Assembly: GCA_013146195.2 (NCBI GenBank) | Contig: CM028381.1 | Location: 58,658,744-58,722,743 of the forward strand | Origin: Codonopsis lanceolata | Taxonomy: Eukaryota > Streptophyta > Magnoliopsida > Asterales > Campanulaceae | Direction: 5' to 3' | DNA: 64,000 nucleotides | Shown: piece after piece, positions 11,211 to 26,200 of the stretch | Numbering within the stretch: position 1 is the stretch's first letter | How the letters are laid out: each line of letters starts with the position of its first letter | Notes under the pieces: model-generated | Database searches by the model: none | Told to the model about the DNA's origin: nothing | Seen by the model: the letters and a program-made list of their open reading frames with translations, nothing else | Position numbers and translations under genes: made by a program

Positions 11211-14200
11211 CACATCAAGTTACCAAGGAACGACTTCCTTATTAAGGATGCTAAAAATGGATCTGAAAATAGGTCTCAATATCAAGTTACTGAAGCAACT
11301 TCCCTTGCTCTTCTTACAAACCCAAAGTTGAACAAGGAGAGTACAAAAAACCGAAAAAAGTACCAATATATCATCAAGTTACCAAGGAACGACTTCCTTA
11401 TTAAGGATGCTAAAAATGGATCTAAAAATAGGTCTCAATATCAAGTTACTGAAGCAACTTCCCTTGATCTTCTTACAAACCCAAAGATGAACAAGGAGAG
11501 TACAAAAAACCGAAGAAAGTACCAAATTCCATCTATCAACCACCCACACATTAATAAACCCAAGTCCCTCATTTCTCTTTGAACACCTCAGCAAAAAAAC
11601 CAATTAGCTTGCATATGGGACCAAATAAATCTACCAATCCAGTAAGGAAGTACCCGGCCTCAACAACCCCTTAAATTTCTATTTCGTTTTGGATTGAACA
11701 AGCAGTTTAATTACTGGAGAGCAACAAAAGGTAAAAGTTCACCAAAAAGTGGCTAAAAGTCAACCCAGTAAGCAACAGCTCTTCAATCTGTCACTGTTAG
11801 AAATTGCCACAACAGTACGCCACAAAGAGAGCTTATGACAATCACTCATAAAGAATCAAAGAAAAATATCCTATTCCTCAAGAAAGATAAATTATAAGCA
11901 AGTAACCCCTATTCATTAACAAAAATTTAAAGCATCTAAATCAACTTTAGCTAGATCCTCATCCAGCAGGAAGGACTCGTGTGTAATAGGTTATTAACAT
12001 AATATGCAGTGACTGGGGATTGACTGAGAGCTTTAAGTTCCAATTAAGTAGGTGACCAATCATGGAAAGAGAATGTTCAACTTCAACTCACTCGGTAAAA
12101 AGAAAATACAAAAACTGGAAAGAAACTTACTTTTGATGTTCTTTAGAACGTTGAATAAACTCTTTGGCTATATCACGCCCCTGATATGAGGCTAGTACAG
12201 GTCGAATATCTGCGGGTCTATGCCGTGCAACATCTACAGTCAAACCCGGAAGCAGTAAATCATAGCACTTTGGTCAAGGTTAGCCACATTGAACAGAAAT
12301 AGCGTCCAATATCATTCATATATTTTGATGTAAGATCTTAGGATGCTTACATTCAAGAAATGGAATAAGATCCACAAGTGCAGTATCCTCTGTTTCACAC
12401 TTCCATGGCTTTATCGGTACGCAATTTTCTGGCTGAAGGCAACTTTCAAGTGCATTACCACTCACATACAGAATCCTTGAGGGATCTCTATTAAGCTTTG
12501 ACAAGTCCTGCAAGCCAAGAACATCGTGTTATTTTAGACAAGCTCGTTCAGGCAGTGATATCAAAACAAGTAAATTTTACTGTGAAACATATGATCTGTA
12601 TATACTTTTACATCAGAAGAATATATAGTTATTAGATCATTCTCATTCTTCAAAATGCTTAGACTTTTTTAAGTTTGCATTAAGGAGTATTCTTCCCCAC
12701 GACCAAGAGGATTGCCAAAAGTAAGCCTGGCAGTTGGCACTGTAGTATCTGCTCGCAACATCTAACCATTGCTTTGACAAAAGCAAAACTGTGTGGAATC
12801 AAAAGATAGCTTTCCATAGATACCAAAAACTTCTCCTATACTCCATTTAAGGAGAAGGGTTGGTAGTGGGCATTCAGTAAAGTTGGGATTGCACTAATGT
12901 TCCTTTTCCATTTTAGTTTAGGTTTCTGCACCGCCTCTCCAAAGTTATCTTGTGAAACATAAAACAAATACACAGTTTATAACTTCAATGTCCGAGCTCT
13001 ACACAAGTTGACATTTATAGTATAGAACTGCACTCTGTGTACCCAGTATGCTTTTTAATGAGAATCATGATTACTTGGCATTTAATAACAAGCTATGTGT
13101 AAGCATTCTACCAGAACAAATTCCAAGTCAATATTATTTATTTAATATGTATCCATTAACAAACAAATAACTCTTGATCCAATTTATAACTGAATACTTC
13201 AGCTACTGTGGTTTAGTGACCATTTCTTTAGACTTGGTAGCTTTCACCAGCCGATCTCTGCTAATATCGGTATACAGGGTAAACTATGGTACCTGGACCT
13301 TCAATTTTGCCAAAGTACCTGTGTCGAACACAACACAACAAGCGTGCAGGTGTGGGTTTGGATGTGGGTGTGGGAGTTTTACATTAGATTAGTGCAAAAT
13401 CTTAAAATTTTGGTGGAGGATCTGACACCCAGATCCACAACAGTATCTGATCCTCCTAGATGAGTCCAGATAACATAGCTGGTAAAATAGTATATTGCCA
13501 GATATTCATAACTGGAAAAAATAGGAAACCCTGAAATGAAATGGAGTGTGTTCAAAAAAAAAAAACTATCACAGAAGACATTATGATTAAAGAACCGCCA
13601 GATAAATAAAATATACTAAAAGCAGAACATACTCTATAATGTTTTCCATCCTGATATCTCGTAGCAGCCCTTGATAGCCTATAACGTATGCAGTGCTTTG
13701 TGTCCAACCTTTCAACAATCGGATCAACATACTGCATAAGGCCAATAAGGAGCAGCAGTAGTCAATATTACTAGAATTCAAAGTGGTAACAGGACATAGG
13801 AAGTGAGAAATCAACAAACCATGCCCTGCTGATCAGAATAAACAACGATTTCATAAAATTGAGCTAGATGTTCCAAAAAGTCATCAACTCCAGGTCTTTT
13901 GAATGTTCTCCAACCACGATCACGCTTCACACACAAACATTAAAAAAAATTATTAAAAAAAAAAAGGAAAGGAAGGAAAGCAAAGGCATTGTCAGGGTCC
14001 AGTCCGTCAAGTAGCGATAATACAAAAAGCAACCCGCTGCAACGTAATATTGGAGAATAGAAATTGAGCATTCCCCTAATCACAAAAGCCTTTACCTTCC
14101 AATCAGAATATAAAAGTGTTTCATTCAGATCCAAAACTAGTGTAAACACATGCTGCTCCATCGGATGTAAATCTGGGAGGAGCTTTTCTGAAGATGGTTC

Positions 14201-17200
14201 AGTAAAACCCTATAATGGAATAAGGAGATGTTAAGAACTAATAAGATAAGAAAAGATGAGGAGCTTTGGTAAAAAATGAATTAAGGCTTCAGCACATACT
14301 CGAACATGTTCCTCCGTTAACGCTCTCAGATCCATGTAAAGCTCAACTAACTTGGCAGGAACTGGAAACATCAAATTGGCATTACTATATGAAAACTTCA
14401 TAGGTATAGTGATATTGAATTTGACAACATAATGAACCGATAAAAACCCACCAAAAGAAACCAGGAATAAGAAACCGGTATGCTGCTATGAAATAATGCA
14501 TAAATAAGGCAATTAGAAAACCTAGCTTTGTTACCTTTTTGTGCTTCAGAAAACTATACTAACCACCTATGATGCACAGACACGCCTCCAATCTCGCATA
14601 CCGAATGTCGGATACGTATCCAACATGAATACGCTTAGGATAACCAGATACGCCCTCAGATACGTACAGGGGGCGACTTTGCAATTTTCAAACTTCAGAC
14701 ACAGGGCCCGGATATGGGTGTCCAAAACCCGGACACGTCTATCCGAATCCGTACATGATTCTCCTAAAACGGCTGTGTTTTGTTTTTAAAAAAATCGATA
14801 ACGATATACCCTCAAATCTTGCATGCGCGAGACAGACAAACCAAAAAACAAATGAGTCGGAGTTGCTGGTAAGTGAAAAAAAATTAACCCTAGTTTGTTT
14901 AGGGTTTGTCTGCTCCCCTGTTACTAGAATAATTTTTGACCCATCTTGAGGAATCGATTGATTCGATTCGTCTTGGGTTGCTTTGGTCTCTCTCCTGCTC
15001 TTATCTGAGAATTGCATATCTAAATTCATTGTAACTAAGTGTAGTACTTTTTGTCTGGCTCGTTGAAGCCTCTAGTCAAGTCCATTGGGGTCTCTATTTC
15101 GCTGGGTAAATGAATAATTTGGTGATTGTGTTGAATATATATTTTGGTGCTTATGTTGAATATTTACATATTACCCCATGTATCCATATCCTATATTTTT
15201 TAAGAATCCCATATCCCCGTACCCGTGCAACATAGCTAACCACTGTGTTTATCACTAAGGAAAACAGAAGTTATTTGACAATGCCACTCTAAAGCAGGAA
15301 TCCCTTTCTCCAAGTACAAGGGGGGAATGGCCGTGTGCAACTGCCTAGAAATTGAAATGAGCAGGTAAACTCTTATTCTACTCTTTCAAAACCAACACCC
15401 ACCGTTAGGACTGCACAAATGAATAAGATCATTTGTATATTCCTTTTCAGTGATTTCCTTGTAACCATTACTTGATCTTAAACCAGGTATCTTTATACAT
15501 AAGCCCTTCTATGACTCAACCAGGTGTGACAAATGGTATGTTTGGAAATTGCTCTAGTGACGAAGACCATCAATCCATTAGCAAGTTAATGCACCTGAAC
15601 AAACCTGTCGATTATATTTTATGCATCGAGGAACCTGCCGATTAGAAGTGACGGTTATCAAGAGGAATCAAAGTGGAACTACAAGACAAACGTGGACAAG
15701 ACAAGGATTTATCTTCTAAGATATTTTCTCAGATTTTCTGAGATACCTGTCAAATCCATTAACGTTAACTTTGAAGTACCTGCATCAACAAACCCATTTA
15801 TACAACGGGTACTTACATCTTTGGTGAAAAACTCATTCAACGAGTTCCACCAAGTTACTTTAATGACAGGATGCAACATCACGTCAAAGCTACTACTAGC
15901 CTTTTACGTATTCCAAATCTTCAAAAATTGTTCCATCAGAACTCTCAATCCAACAGTTAGAATAATCCAAGTCTCCAATGGTTGCAAGGCCATCTCTGCC
16001 TACATTAAAAACCTTCTACTTCACAACCCAGTGAGAGAGACCGAAAGAGTGGACTTCATGAGTTGAGTGTGAAGAGAAAATATTAAAGTGAGAAGATGCA
16101 CACTTGATCAAGAGCTCAGTTCTTGTTTTGGGTCTTTCATTCCTTTGAAAGATTAGGTTTCTGTTCTTCAAAGTTTATTCCTTTGAAAAGGGATCAAGTA
16201 TGAAGAAGCTCTTCTACATAAGAAAGGAAGAGTGAAGATGTCCGTGATCAAGCACGAGCATAATTTTCAAATTGCACTCATATGGGAAGGCTTGCATCTC
16301 ATTCCAACATCTACCCCGAGAGCAGTAACAACAGGTCACAGCTATCGGGTTTATCACCCCCAAGCCATTCAAACATTTGTTGTTTGAATGACTTAGAAAT
16401 AAACTCCTTCACTTGACTCGATCAATAAATCACCGCTACACCTTAAGCAAGGTTTTAGACTTCTAGTGATGCATTGATTGAGTGTGTTGAAATGAAGACT
16501 AAGATGATCTCTAATTGGTCATCTAAGTCTTCACTCACTTTTGTTTGTAGATTCATTTTTCTTTTACTAGCTTGCTAGGATTAGAGTGTCTTAGGTTGAT
16601 GTACTAAGCATGTCTACTTTTGGTAGACCTGTGCTGAATTCTATGAATATACATTTCCTCAATTCTACGAATATACATGTCATTCTTATCTGCTCTTTAT
16701 TTGCATTATTTAATTAGTAAACTTGTATTGAGAAATCTATGCATCTATTGAATAAAGCATGGGGTTCCTCGCTTCATAACTTCTGATAGAGATGTGAAGT
16801 TTCTTAGTAGTCATTTTTGGCAAACATTGTGAAAATTGTTTGGCACATCGTTAAAATTTAGCAGTACTAGTCACCCTCAAACCGATGGCCAGACGGAGGT
16901 CGCTAATCGTGCTCTTGGAAACATGATTCCGGCAGTGTCCGGTGATAAACCAAAGCAATGGGATGCAGCCCTGCCACAGATTGAATTTGCTTTCAATAGT
17001 GTCCCTAATCGCTCTACGAAGAAAGCACCTTTTGAGGTCGTTTATACTAATCCCCCGAAACATACACTGGATTTGACCCGCTTACCCTCCAGTGCTGATA
17101 TCAATGGTGATGCTGAAAAGTTTGCTGAACGTATCCAATGCTTTCACAGGGAGGTCATACAGAATCTTGAGGACGCGAATTCTCGCTATAAGGCAGCTGC

Positions 17201-20200
17201 GGACAAACACAAACTTTTCGAAGTCGGAGACTTGGTGATGGTGCATATGCAAGCATAGATTTCCTGTTGGCATGTATACCAAGCTCAAAGACAAGATAGG
17301 TCCCCGCACCCTTCAAAAGAAGGGGGATAATGCATACAAAGTTGAACTTCCCGGTCATATGAGCATTTCCAACACTTTCAACGTTGCTGACATTTTTGAA
17401 TATCACCCTCCCAATGAATTTACATTGGGTCCACCAAACCCGAGGATGAGTTTTTTTCAAGCGGAGGAGATTGATGCATCACAACAGGATTAATACTCTA
17501 CTTATTTGCTTTTATCTTTTATTTAATTGCTTTTCCTTATTCTAGTAGGTTTATTTTAAAGTTCCCTAGTCCTATTATTTTAAGGTTTCCTAAATCCTAG
17601 TTAGTTTCCTGTTAGAAGAGGTTAGTCTATTTAAGCCTTTGTTGTTTGTAAGGACACAACTTAATTACAATGTATTTCTCTCAGATTTATTACAGTTCAA
17701 CTGTTTTTTCCCTAAAACTAGGGTCTGCTCTTGTTTGGCTTGAACAAGACTTCCACTGCACCATAAAGTCTGTTGATTCGTTTTCAACTCATATGCTTTA
17801 TCATCAACTTCAAAACTTAGTATCCCGACTTCCGGTTTGTATACTCTGCTGATCTGTATGTAATGTACGATTGGTAGATATCATTATCTCTGGAATGCAA
17901 GGCATATTAAAGATCTTGCAAGAAATTTATAAGTTGGTAAGATAAGCCCCCCCCATTGTCTAGCCTATTCATTGAACTGCTATCATATAACCTTGGGACC
18001 TAACAATTAAGCTCTATAGAAATCCAATTTCCAGGGTTGGCAGCGTTAGAGTGGATCAGATCCTTGGCTCAGTATTAGATGCAACATCAAAATGCATACT
18101 CGTTTTATCTTACAAACATTTAGACTCTTATTTTCTTACAAACATTTAGACTCTTATTTTCTTACAAACATTTTGACTCTTATTTTCTTGCAAACATTTT
18201 GATGGATGGACAAATACTTTTGACAACTGCTTTAAAACTTTCAAATCCATCCTTGTTTTCAAAAGATGTGTGCAGGATTGTATTATTGTGATATATGGAA
18301 ACTATTCTCATGTATATGGAAACGATTATCATGTATATGGAAACGATCTCATGTCAGTGCTCTTGATGCTTTCACTAATTTCACCTACCTTCTTCAAAGG
18401 CTCATCTACTAGCATGGTACTAGGGGTGTCAATTCGAGCCACCAAACCACCAAGTCGAACCAACGGAACCGAGTGGTTCGATTCGGTTTGAGTTTTTGAG
18501 AAACCAAGTACTTCCGTGCGGCTCATGGTTTAACCTTTCGCTTCGAGTTGAGTCAAACCAAACCAAACCAAACCATTTCGAGCCAAACCACCAAACTAAA
18601 CCACCAAGTCGAACCATCGAGCTAAACCAACAATCCTTTAGAATTTTAACCTTTAGATTCCTATCCTTGCTCGTCCTCTCCGGTCTCCTCTACTCTCTCG
18701 TCCTCTTCTAATCTTCATGTATTGTGGGGAGCCCTTTCAAAACACATTTTCATTCTAATATTTTAATTTTACATAAATTTTTTAGCTTAGACATCAAGTA
18801 CTTTTATTGTATTTTATTATATTTTTTGATTCAATGTATTAACTATTAAGTGCTTTATGAGTTCATGTGTGTATACCTTTTTTTTCCAAAGTTTTTTAGT
18901 TAAATTTTGGAGATTATATGAAAACATCTGAATATTATGTATTCGTATTACATTTGATTTTTTGGTATTTTCTTTAATTTGTTTTTTATTCTTTTGGTTT
19001 GATTAAATGTTGAAATCCCATTAAAAAAAAAAATTGAAAGCAGGTCAAACCACGAAACCGAGCCGAACCATCATGGTTTGGTTCAGTTCGGCTCAAGACA
19101 TTAAGCAGTTTAGCTCGGTTTATTTTTTATAAACCAATGACATACAGTTCAGCTCGTATTTTGTTCCACGTAGAACCAAACCGAACCATTTACACCCCTA
19201 AGCATACACATACACTTGAGTGAGTTATACCTATCTGCCAAAAAGTTTTTCAACGATAAAAGGTATGATGTATCATAGTTTTATGAAGTATAATCCATGT
19301 TGGATATATCTCATTATTTAGTGATTATAATAAAATTATTATGTATATCCACGATGAAAAACTAGATATAATGTTATCTTCATATATGCAATAATATGCT
19401 ACTATACTCCCTTCGTTCCTAAATAATTGTCTAGCTTTCCTCTGTTCCAAAATAATTGTCTGTTTTTAAACTTCCCTTTTTAAAAACACTTATACTGTTA
19501 TAAAATAACCACAAACTCATGACCGAAATGTATCACAGAGAGAGAGCGAAAGCCTTTTAGATATTGAAGTCGTATCAATTGTTATGAAAGTCAAAGAAGC
19601 TACCTAGCTAGAGCTAGGTAGCTGTATCCATAGCATGGCAAAAGTTTTTCACCTACACTGTACTCACTATTTCGCGTCCCTCCTTCGGCTATAAATACCA
19701 AGGAGTGGAATGCTATTGATACGTCTTCAATATCTAAAAGGCTCTCTCTCTCTCTCTCTGTGATATATTTCTGTCATAAGTTTGTGGTTATTTTATAACA
19801 CGTTATCAGCACAATCGTTCTATTCTTAACATTCCCACCTGTAAAAGTTTCTGCCGATATATTTTCATTTATGTTACTGTCTTCCCTTAATTTATATCGT
19901 ATATCACCATTATTAAGAAAAGGTTGGCTGAGCCACCGTCGATAATAAATGGTGAGATGACGAAATAATAATTTATTATTTAACACAATATATATGTTCG
20001 TTGATGCTTGAGCGGAAATAACCAAGCTATAAACTGAATATTTATAAATATACATATATATAAATATTATATATATTATGCATTGTTATGCTTTCAATTC
20101 GTTATACAGATAATTTTATTACTGATTCTTAAACACCCACCCGAAAGGCTTGCCGAGTAACGTGGCGTGAATAAATATGCAAATAGTAATCCTGTGTGGA

Positions 20201-23200
20201 ACGGTAATAATAAAATACAAAGTTCCTTTATTTGTGATTAACTTATTACCCATGATAAGATTTATATTTACACATAATATATATGCAATTCTATCAAATC
20301 AGATTTTTTACATTTTTTCTCTCTCCTCCAACGGCTAGTTAACGGCCATAAACGGTCATTTTTTTACTCCATAAATACACCAACATCTCAATTCTTAACT
20401 CATATTTTTTACTACCTCTATACAAACCTTCAATAACATATCCACTTCTACAATATGTTTAACCAAATATTGATAATTATTATCATACTAGTTATTGCAT
20501 GCACCATGTTGGTTTGTGTTGCTGAATACTCTCCAAACGATTTTCATATTTTTGTTTATTATCTATGTATTATGTATTTTTTGTTAGCAGTAATAATAGC
20601 TTTCGACTTTTACTCCACCATGTAATAATTATTATGTTTTAAATAAATTTTCGTATTAGAATTTTATTAATATATATGTTTCTTCTTTTTGATCCATCAA
20701 AATGTCGAATCTCATCAAACTTGAATTTGAAGCGCTAGACATCACTGGAAAAAACTATCTGTCATGGATACTAGACACTGAGATCCACCTAGGCACTAAA
20801 GGTCTCGGTGATGCAATAAACGATTCAAAAGAAACATCAACCCAAGACAAGGCAAAGGCAATGATCTTCTTTCGCCACCACCTCCATGAGGATCTTAAAT
20901 CAGAATACCTCACTATCAAAGATCCTACAGATCTTTGGAAATCACTTAAGGAAAGATATGATCATCAAAAAACAGTGATTCTCCCAAAGGCTCGCTATGA
21001 TTGGCTTACACTCCGCTTTCAGGATTTTAAATCTGTTAGCGAATATAATTCAGCTATGTTTCGCATCAGTTCTAAGCTGAAATTATGTGGTGAAAATATC
21101 GCTGAATATGATATGATGGAAAAAACATTCACCACATTTCATGCCACAAATGTGATCCTACAACAACAATATCGTGAAAGAGGATTCACAAGATATTCTG
21201 AATTGATTGCATGTCTTCTTTTGGCCTTACAAAATAACAAGTTGCTAATGAAAAATCATGAGACTCGTCCCACTGGCTCTGCCCCGTACCAAGAAGTAAA
21301 TGCAACGTCGACTAATCATGACCATGGGCATAACCATGGGTCCATTTCAGGACATAGCCAAAGCTATAATCGTGGCCGTGGCCGTGGTCGAGGAAGGGGA
21401 AGAGGTTTCAGACCCAAGATTGATAAGGAGGAACAACGTGGTAAGAACCAAAATGGTACTCATAAAGAGAATAATGAAAACATTTGTTACCAATGTGGTA
21501 TGAAAGGTCATTGGTCACGTACGTGTCATTCAGTGAGACATCTGGTTGAGCTTATCAGAAATCACGGAAACAGAAAAACATCGAGACAAATTTCATGATA
21601 AGTGATTCTGAAGATCTTATCTTTGACCTTGATGATGTTGCCAATGTGGATGTTGATATGACTGATGGACTCAACCGCCAAGAAAATAAATCTTCATAGA
21701 TATTTCTCGTTTGTGCGAACAATAAACTATTTGTTAATATTTTAGTACTATGTGTAATGGTCCGAAATAGGAATGAAGCTATGGTCTGAAATATGTGCCA
21801 AACATAAATGTTTGGCACAACACTAAAATTATGTATGATATTATCTATTTAAATATTTCGTGATTAATATCCTTATAATGTCTACTTATCTTATTACTTA
21901 TCAAAAAAAAATGTCTACTTATCTTTTTTTTTCCTCTATCTTATATTAAAATAGATCATAATCATGTCTGAATCCAATATCCAAGAAGGTGATTTATGTC
22001 TTGCGGGCAGCGCTACTACATATACTATACTTAAGGATAAGAAATACTTTTCTTATCTGAAGATTGACGAGGCAAATGTCAATACTATATCTGATAGTGC
22101 AAAAATAATTAAGGGATCCGAAAAGCAATTTTTCTGATGCATGGAGGCACGAAATTCTTAGTAAGTAATGCACTATTTTCTCCTAAATCTCAAAGAAAAT
22201 TGTTAAGTTTCAAAAACATTCGTCTGAACGGATATCATATTGAAATCATAAACAAAGAGAATAGTGAATATCTTTACATTACTTCAAACAATTCCGGAAG
22301 TAAGTGTGTATTGGAAAAGTTGCATGCCCTATCATCCGGATTGTATTATACAAATATAAGAGTATTTGAATCATATATTACCGTAATCCCGAAGTTTATG
22401 GAAACATTTAAAGTCTGGCATGAACAGTTGGGACACCCCGGCTCAATAATGATGCGGAGAATTATTACGAATTCTAGTGGACATCCGTTGAAAAACCAGA
22501 AGATTTTTCACCCCAATGAATTCTCTTGTGATGCTTGTTCTCAAAGAAAGTTGATAGACCATCACCAACCACTTTTTTGAACGGATTCAGGGTGATATAT
22601 GTGGACTTATCCATCCACAAAGTGGACCATTCCAATACTTTATGGTATTAATCGATGCTTGTATGCCTATTATCAACTCGCAATACGGTATTTGCCAAAT
22701 TCCTTGCACAAATAATCAAATTGAGAGCACAATTCCCAGATTACATGATTAAGAAGGTTAGACTTGATAATGCTGGTGAATTTACATCTCAAGCATTTAA
22801 TGATTATTGTATGGCAATAGGAATTAATGTTGAACATCCAGGATCATGTTCATACACAAAACGATTTGGCTGAATCGTTTATCAAATGTATTCAACTCAT
22901 CGCCAGACCATTGATAATGAGAACAAAGCTCCCTACTTCTGTATGGGGTCATGCTGTTTTGCATGTTGCTGCACTAATTCGCCTTAGACCAAGTGCATAT
23001 CATAAATACTCTCCATTTCAGCTAGCATTCGGTCAAGAACCGAATCTATCCCATCTAAGAATTTTTGGTTGTGCGGTATATGTACACATTGCTCCACCAC
23101 AACGTACAAAAATTGGACCACAACGAAGATTGGGAATATACATTGGGTATGAATCCCTTTCAATAATCAAGCATCTTGAACCAAAGACAGGTGACATCAT

Positions 23201-26200
23201 TACGGCACGTTTTACCGATTGTCATTTTAATGAAGAAAAGTTCCCACCTTTAGGAGAAGAAGAACGACATGTGGGAAAGAATATCGAATGGTGCACATCA
23301 TCATTTTTGCACCTTGACCCTCTCACAAAGCGACGTGAACTGGAAATTCAAAAGATCGTACACTTACAAAATATAACAAATCAATTGCCAGATGCATTTA
23401 TCGATACAAGGAGAGTGACAAAGTGACATATAGTTGTTGTTAATGCTCCTGCTCGAATTGAAATTCCAAAAGGGCTACCTAATAAGAATATGGCAAATGA
23501 ATCTAAGACACGCCTGAAGCGTGGACGACCCATTGGTTTAAAGGATAAAAATCCTCGAAAAAAGAAGACGATTGAGAAACCCCAATCAAGTGATCGTGTT
23601 CCAGAAGAATCGCATGATCATACAAGTCCAAAGAGCCCTGCAGGCAACGAAAACCATGAGATTTCCATTAATTACATGTGTAATGGAAAAATATGGAACC
23701 GAGATGAAATGGAGAATATCGATGATGTATTCTCTTATTCGGTATCACAAGAAATTAATGACTGGACTAATGATCCCAAACCAACATCAGTATCTGAATG
23801 TCAAAATAGACATGACTGGGTAAAATGGAAAGATGCCATGAAGGCTGAATTAGATTCGTTTAAAAAACAAAAGGTATTTGGGCCTATTGTTGTCACACCT
23901 GAAGCTGTGAATCCTATTGGGTACAAATGGGTTTTTATTCGAAAGCGAAATGAGAAAAATGAGATTGTGAGATACAAAGCTCGCCTTGTTGCACAAGGTT
24001 TTTCCCAAAGGCCTGGGATTGATTATGAAGAAATGTATTCTCCTGTTATGGATGCTATTACGTTCAGATATCTAATCAGCTTATCGGTTTCGTGAAACCT
24101 AGATATGCATCTCATGGATGTTATAACAGCCTATTTATATGGATCATTGGATACGGATATATATATATGAGAATTCCTGATGGAATCAAGGTGCCTGAAG
24201 CACTGAGCTCAAAGCCCAAAGAATTATGTGCAATTAAACTACAACGATCACTGTATGGATTAAAACAATCTGGATGTATCCGGTATAATTGCTTAAGTGA
24301 GCATTTGTTAAAAGATGGATATGTGAGTGATCAATTATGTCCGTGTGTCTTTATCAAGAAATCGACAGTTAGATTTGCAATTATTGATGTCTATGTAGAT
24401 GATCTGAATATCATTGGAACTCCCAAGGAAATTCAAGAAGCAGTCAATACCTAAAGGGAGAATTTGAAATAAAAGATCTTGGACAGACCAAATACTGTCT
24501 TGGTTTACAAATAAAGCACTTGCATAGTGGAATATTTGTGCATGAATCAAATTATACAAAAAGGGTCCTTAAGCGCTTTAATATGGACAAGGCAAATCCT
24601 CTCACTAGCCCCATGGTTAACAGATCGCTAAATGCTGAAAAAGATCCATTTCGTCCTTGTGACGGGAATGAAGAGACACTTGGCCCTGAAGTACCATACT
24701 TAAGTGCTATTGGAGCCCTTATGTATCTTGCAAATTGTACTATCATTTGCTACAAATCTATTGGCTAGATATAGTTCCTCTCCATCACGCAGACACTGGA
24801 ATGGAATCAAGCACATATTTCGTTATCTTCAAGGAACAGTCGATTTGGGATTATTTTATCCTAAAAGATCAAAGGATAAAATAGTTGGTTTTGCAGATGC
24901 GGGTTATTTGTCTGATCCTCATAAGGCCAGATCACAGACCGGTTATGTCTTCACGATGGGTGGTACTGCAATTTCCTGGCGTTCTCAAAAGCAAACACTA
25001 GTTGCTACATCGTCAAATCATGCTGAGATAATCGCACTTCATGAAGCTAGTCGAGAATGTATATGGCTTCGATCTATGACTCAACCTATTCAAAATGCCA
25101 GTGGACTACCTGTTAACAAAGACCCGACAGTATTATTTGAAGACAATGCCGCATGTGTCGCCCAAAGTAAAGAGGGATACATCAAAAGTGACAGGTCCAA
25201 ACATATCCCCCGAAGCTCTTTTTATACACTCAAGAACTTGAAAAGAAAAAAGAGGTCCGCATCCAATATGTTCGATCAAGTGATAATGCTGCAGATTTAT
25301 TCACGAAGGCACTTCCCACTACAATCTTCAGAAAGCATGTTCACAACATTGGAATGCGGAATTTACGAGATTTACAAAGATGATTTTTCTTAACCCTTGT
25401 CAGCTCAAGGGGGAGCATATATGGAAGTACTCTTTTTCCCTTTATCATGGTTTTATCCCACTGGGTTTTCCATGAAAAGGTTTTTAACGAGACAGCCCAT
25501 GCACATGATTCAGATTTAAGTTGTGTACTCGTTTCCTTATATCCGATTTTCTCCCTACCGGGTTTTTCGGCTTAAAGGTTTTTAACGAGACACTTATTTA
25601 ACCTACAATACTACATATAAGGGGGAGTGTTATGAAAGTCATAGAAGCTACCTAGCTATAGCTAGGTAGCTATATCCGTAGCATGCTACACTGTACTCAC
25701 TATTTCGCGTCCCTCCTTCGGCTATAAATACCGAGTGGAATGCTAAATAGTGAATACAGTGTAGGTGCTTATAGTTTTTCACCTACACTGTACTCACTAT
25801 TTAGCATTCCACTCGGTATTTATAGCCGAAGGAGGGACGCAAAATAGTGAGTACAGTGTAGCATGCTACAGATACAGCTACCTAGCTATAACTAGGTAGC
25901 TTCTTTGACTTTCATGACATATACCACCTTTACCCTTCCTTTTTCTTGCTACTTTAATTATGGCCACATGTACAAGGACTTTAAAGAAAACTACATATTA
26001 GATCAATATGTATATTAGAGTCAATTAGTTTTTCTTAATTTATGTGCAAACAGTGCAACAATGCAACAGGAGAGTGTCTCCCTAGTGATTTTCTCGAGCT
26101 ATATTTAACTCTCAAATGTTGCTAACATTCTCTTTTTTAAGTGAAAGACAGGCAATTTGTTACTTGACAACATTAGATGTAACATATCACTCGAATCAGC

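Larger units (their letters stand above)
19496..25919 (+). mobile_element. Ty1/copia retrotransposon nested with inverted LTR pieces; outer TSD tatac
   Basis: A plus-strand copia element (5' LTR 19580-19800, polypurine tract aagggggag 25619-25627, 3' LTR from 25628) is bracketed by inverted LTR parts: an inverted copy of the LTR 3' end (19496-19579) and an inverted copy of the LTR 5' part (25780-25919). The outermost bases are TG...CA and the flanks are an exact 5-bp duplication, tatac (19491-19495 and 25920-25924). The two inverted pieces together equal one LTR (84+140 bp against 221 bp). All coding frames are broken. The whole unit lies in TIM50 intron 3. Confidence 0.88.

Noticed and set aside
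13940..14161. Independent small gene in the frame containing TLVLDLNETLLYSDW
   Set aside because: It is exon 5 of TIM50 read through into its introns.
18413..19208. Clean 8-bp TSD for the hAT-like element
   Set aside because: The flanks catggtac and agcataca do not match; the call rests on TIRs only.
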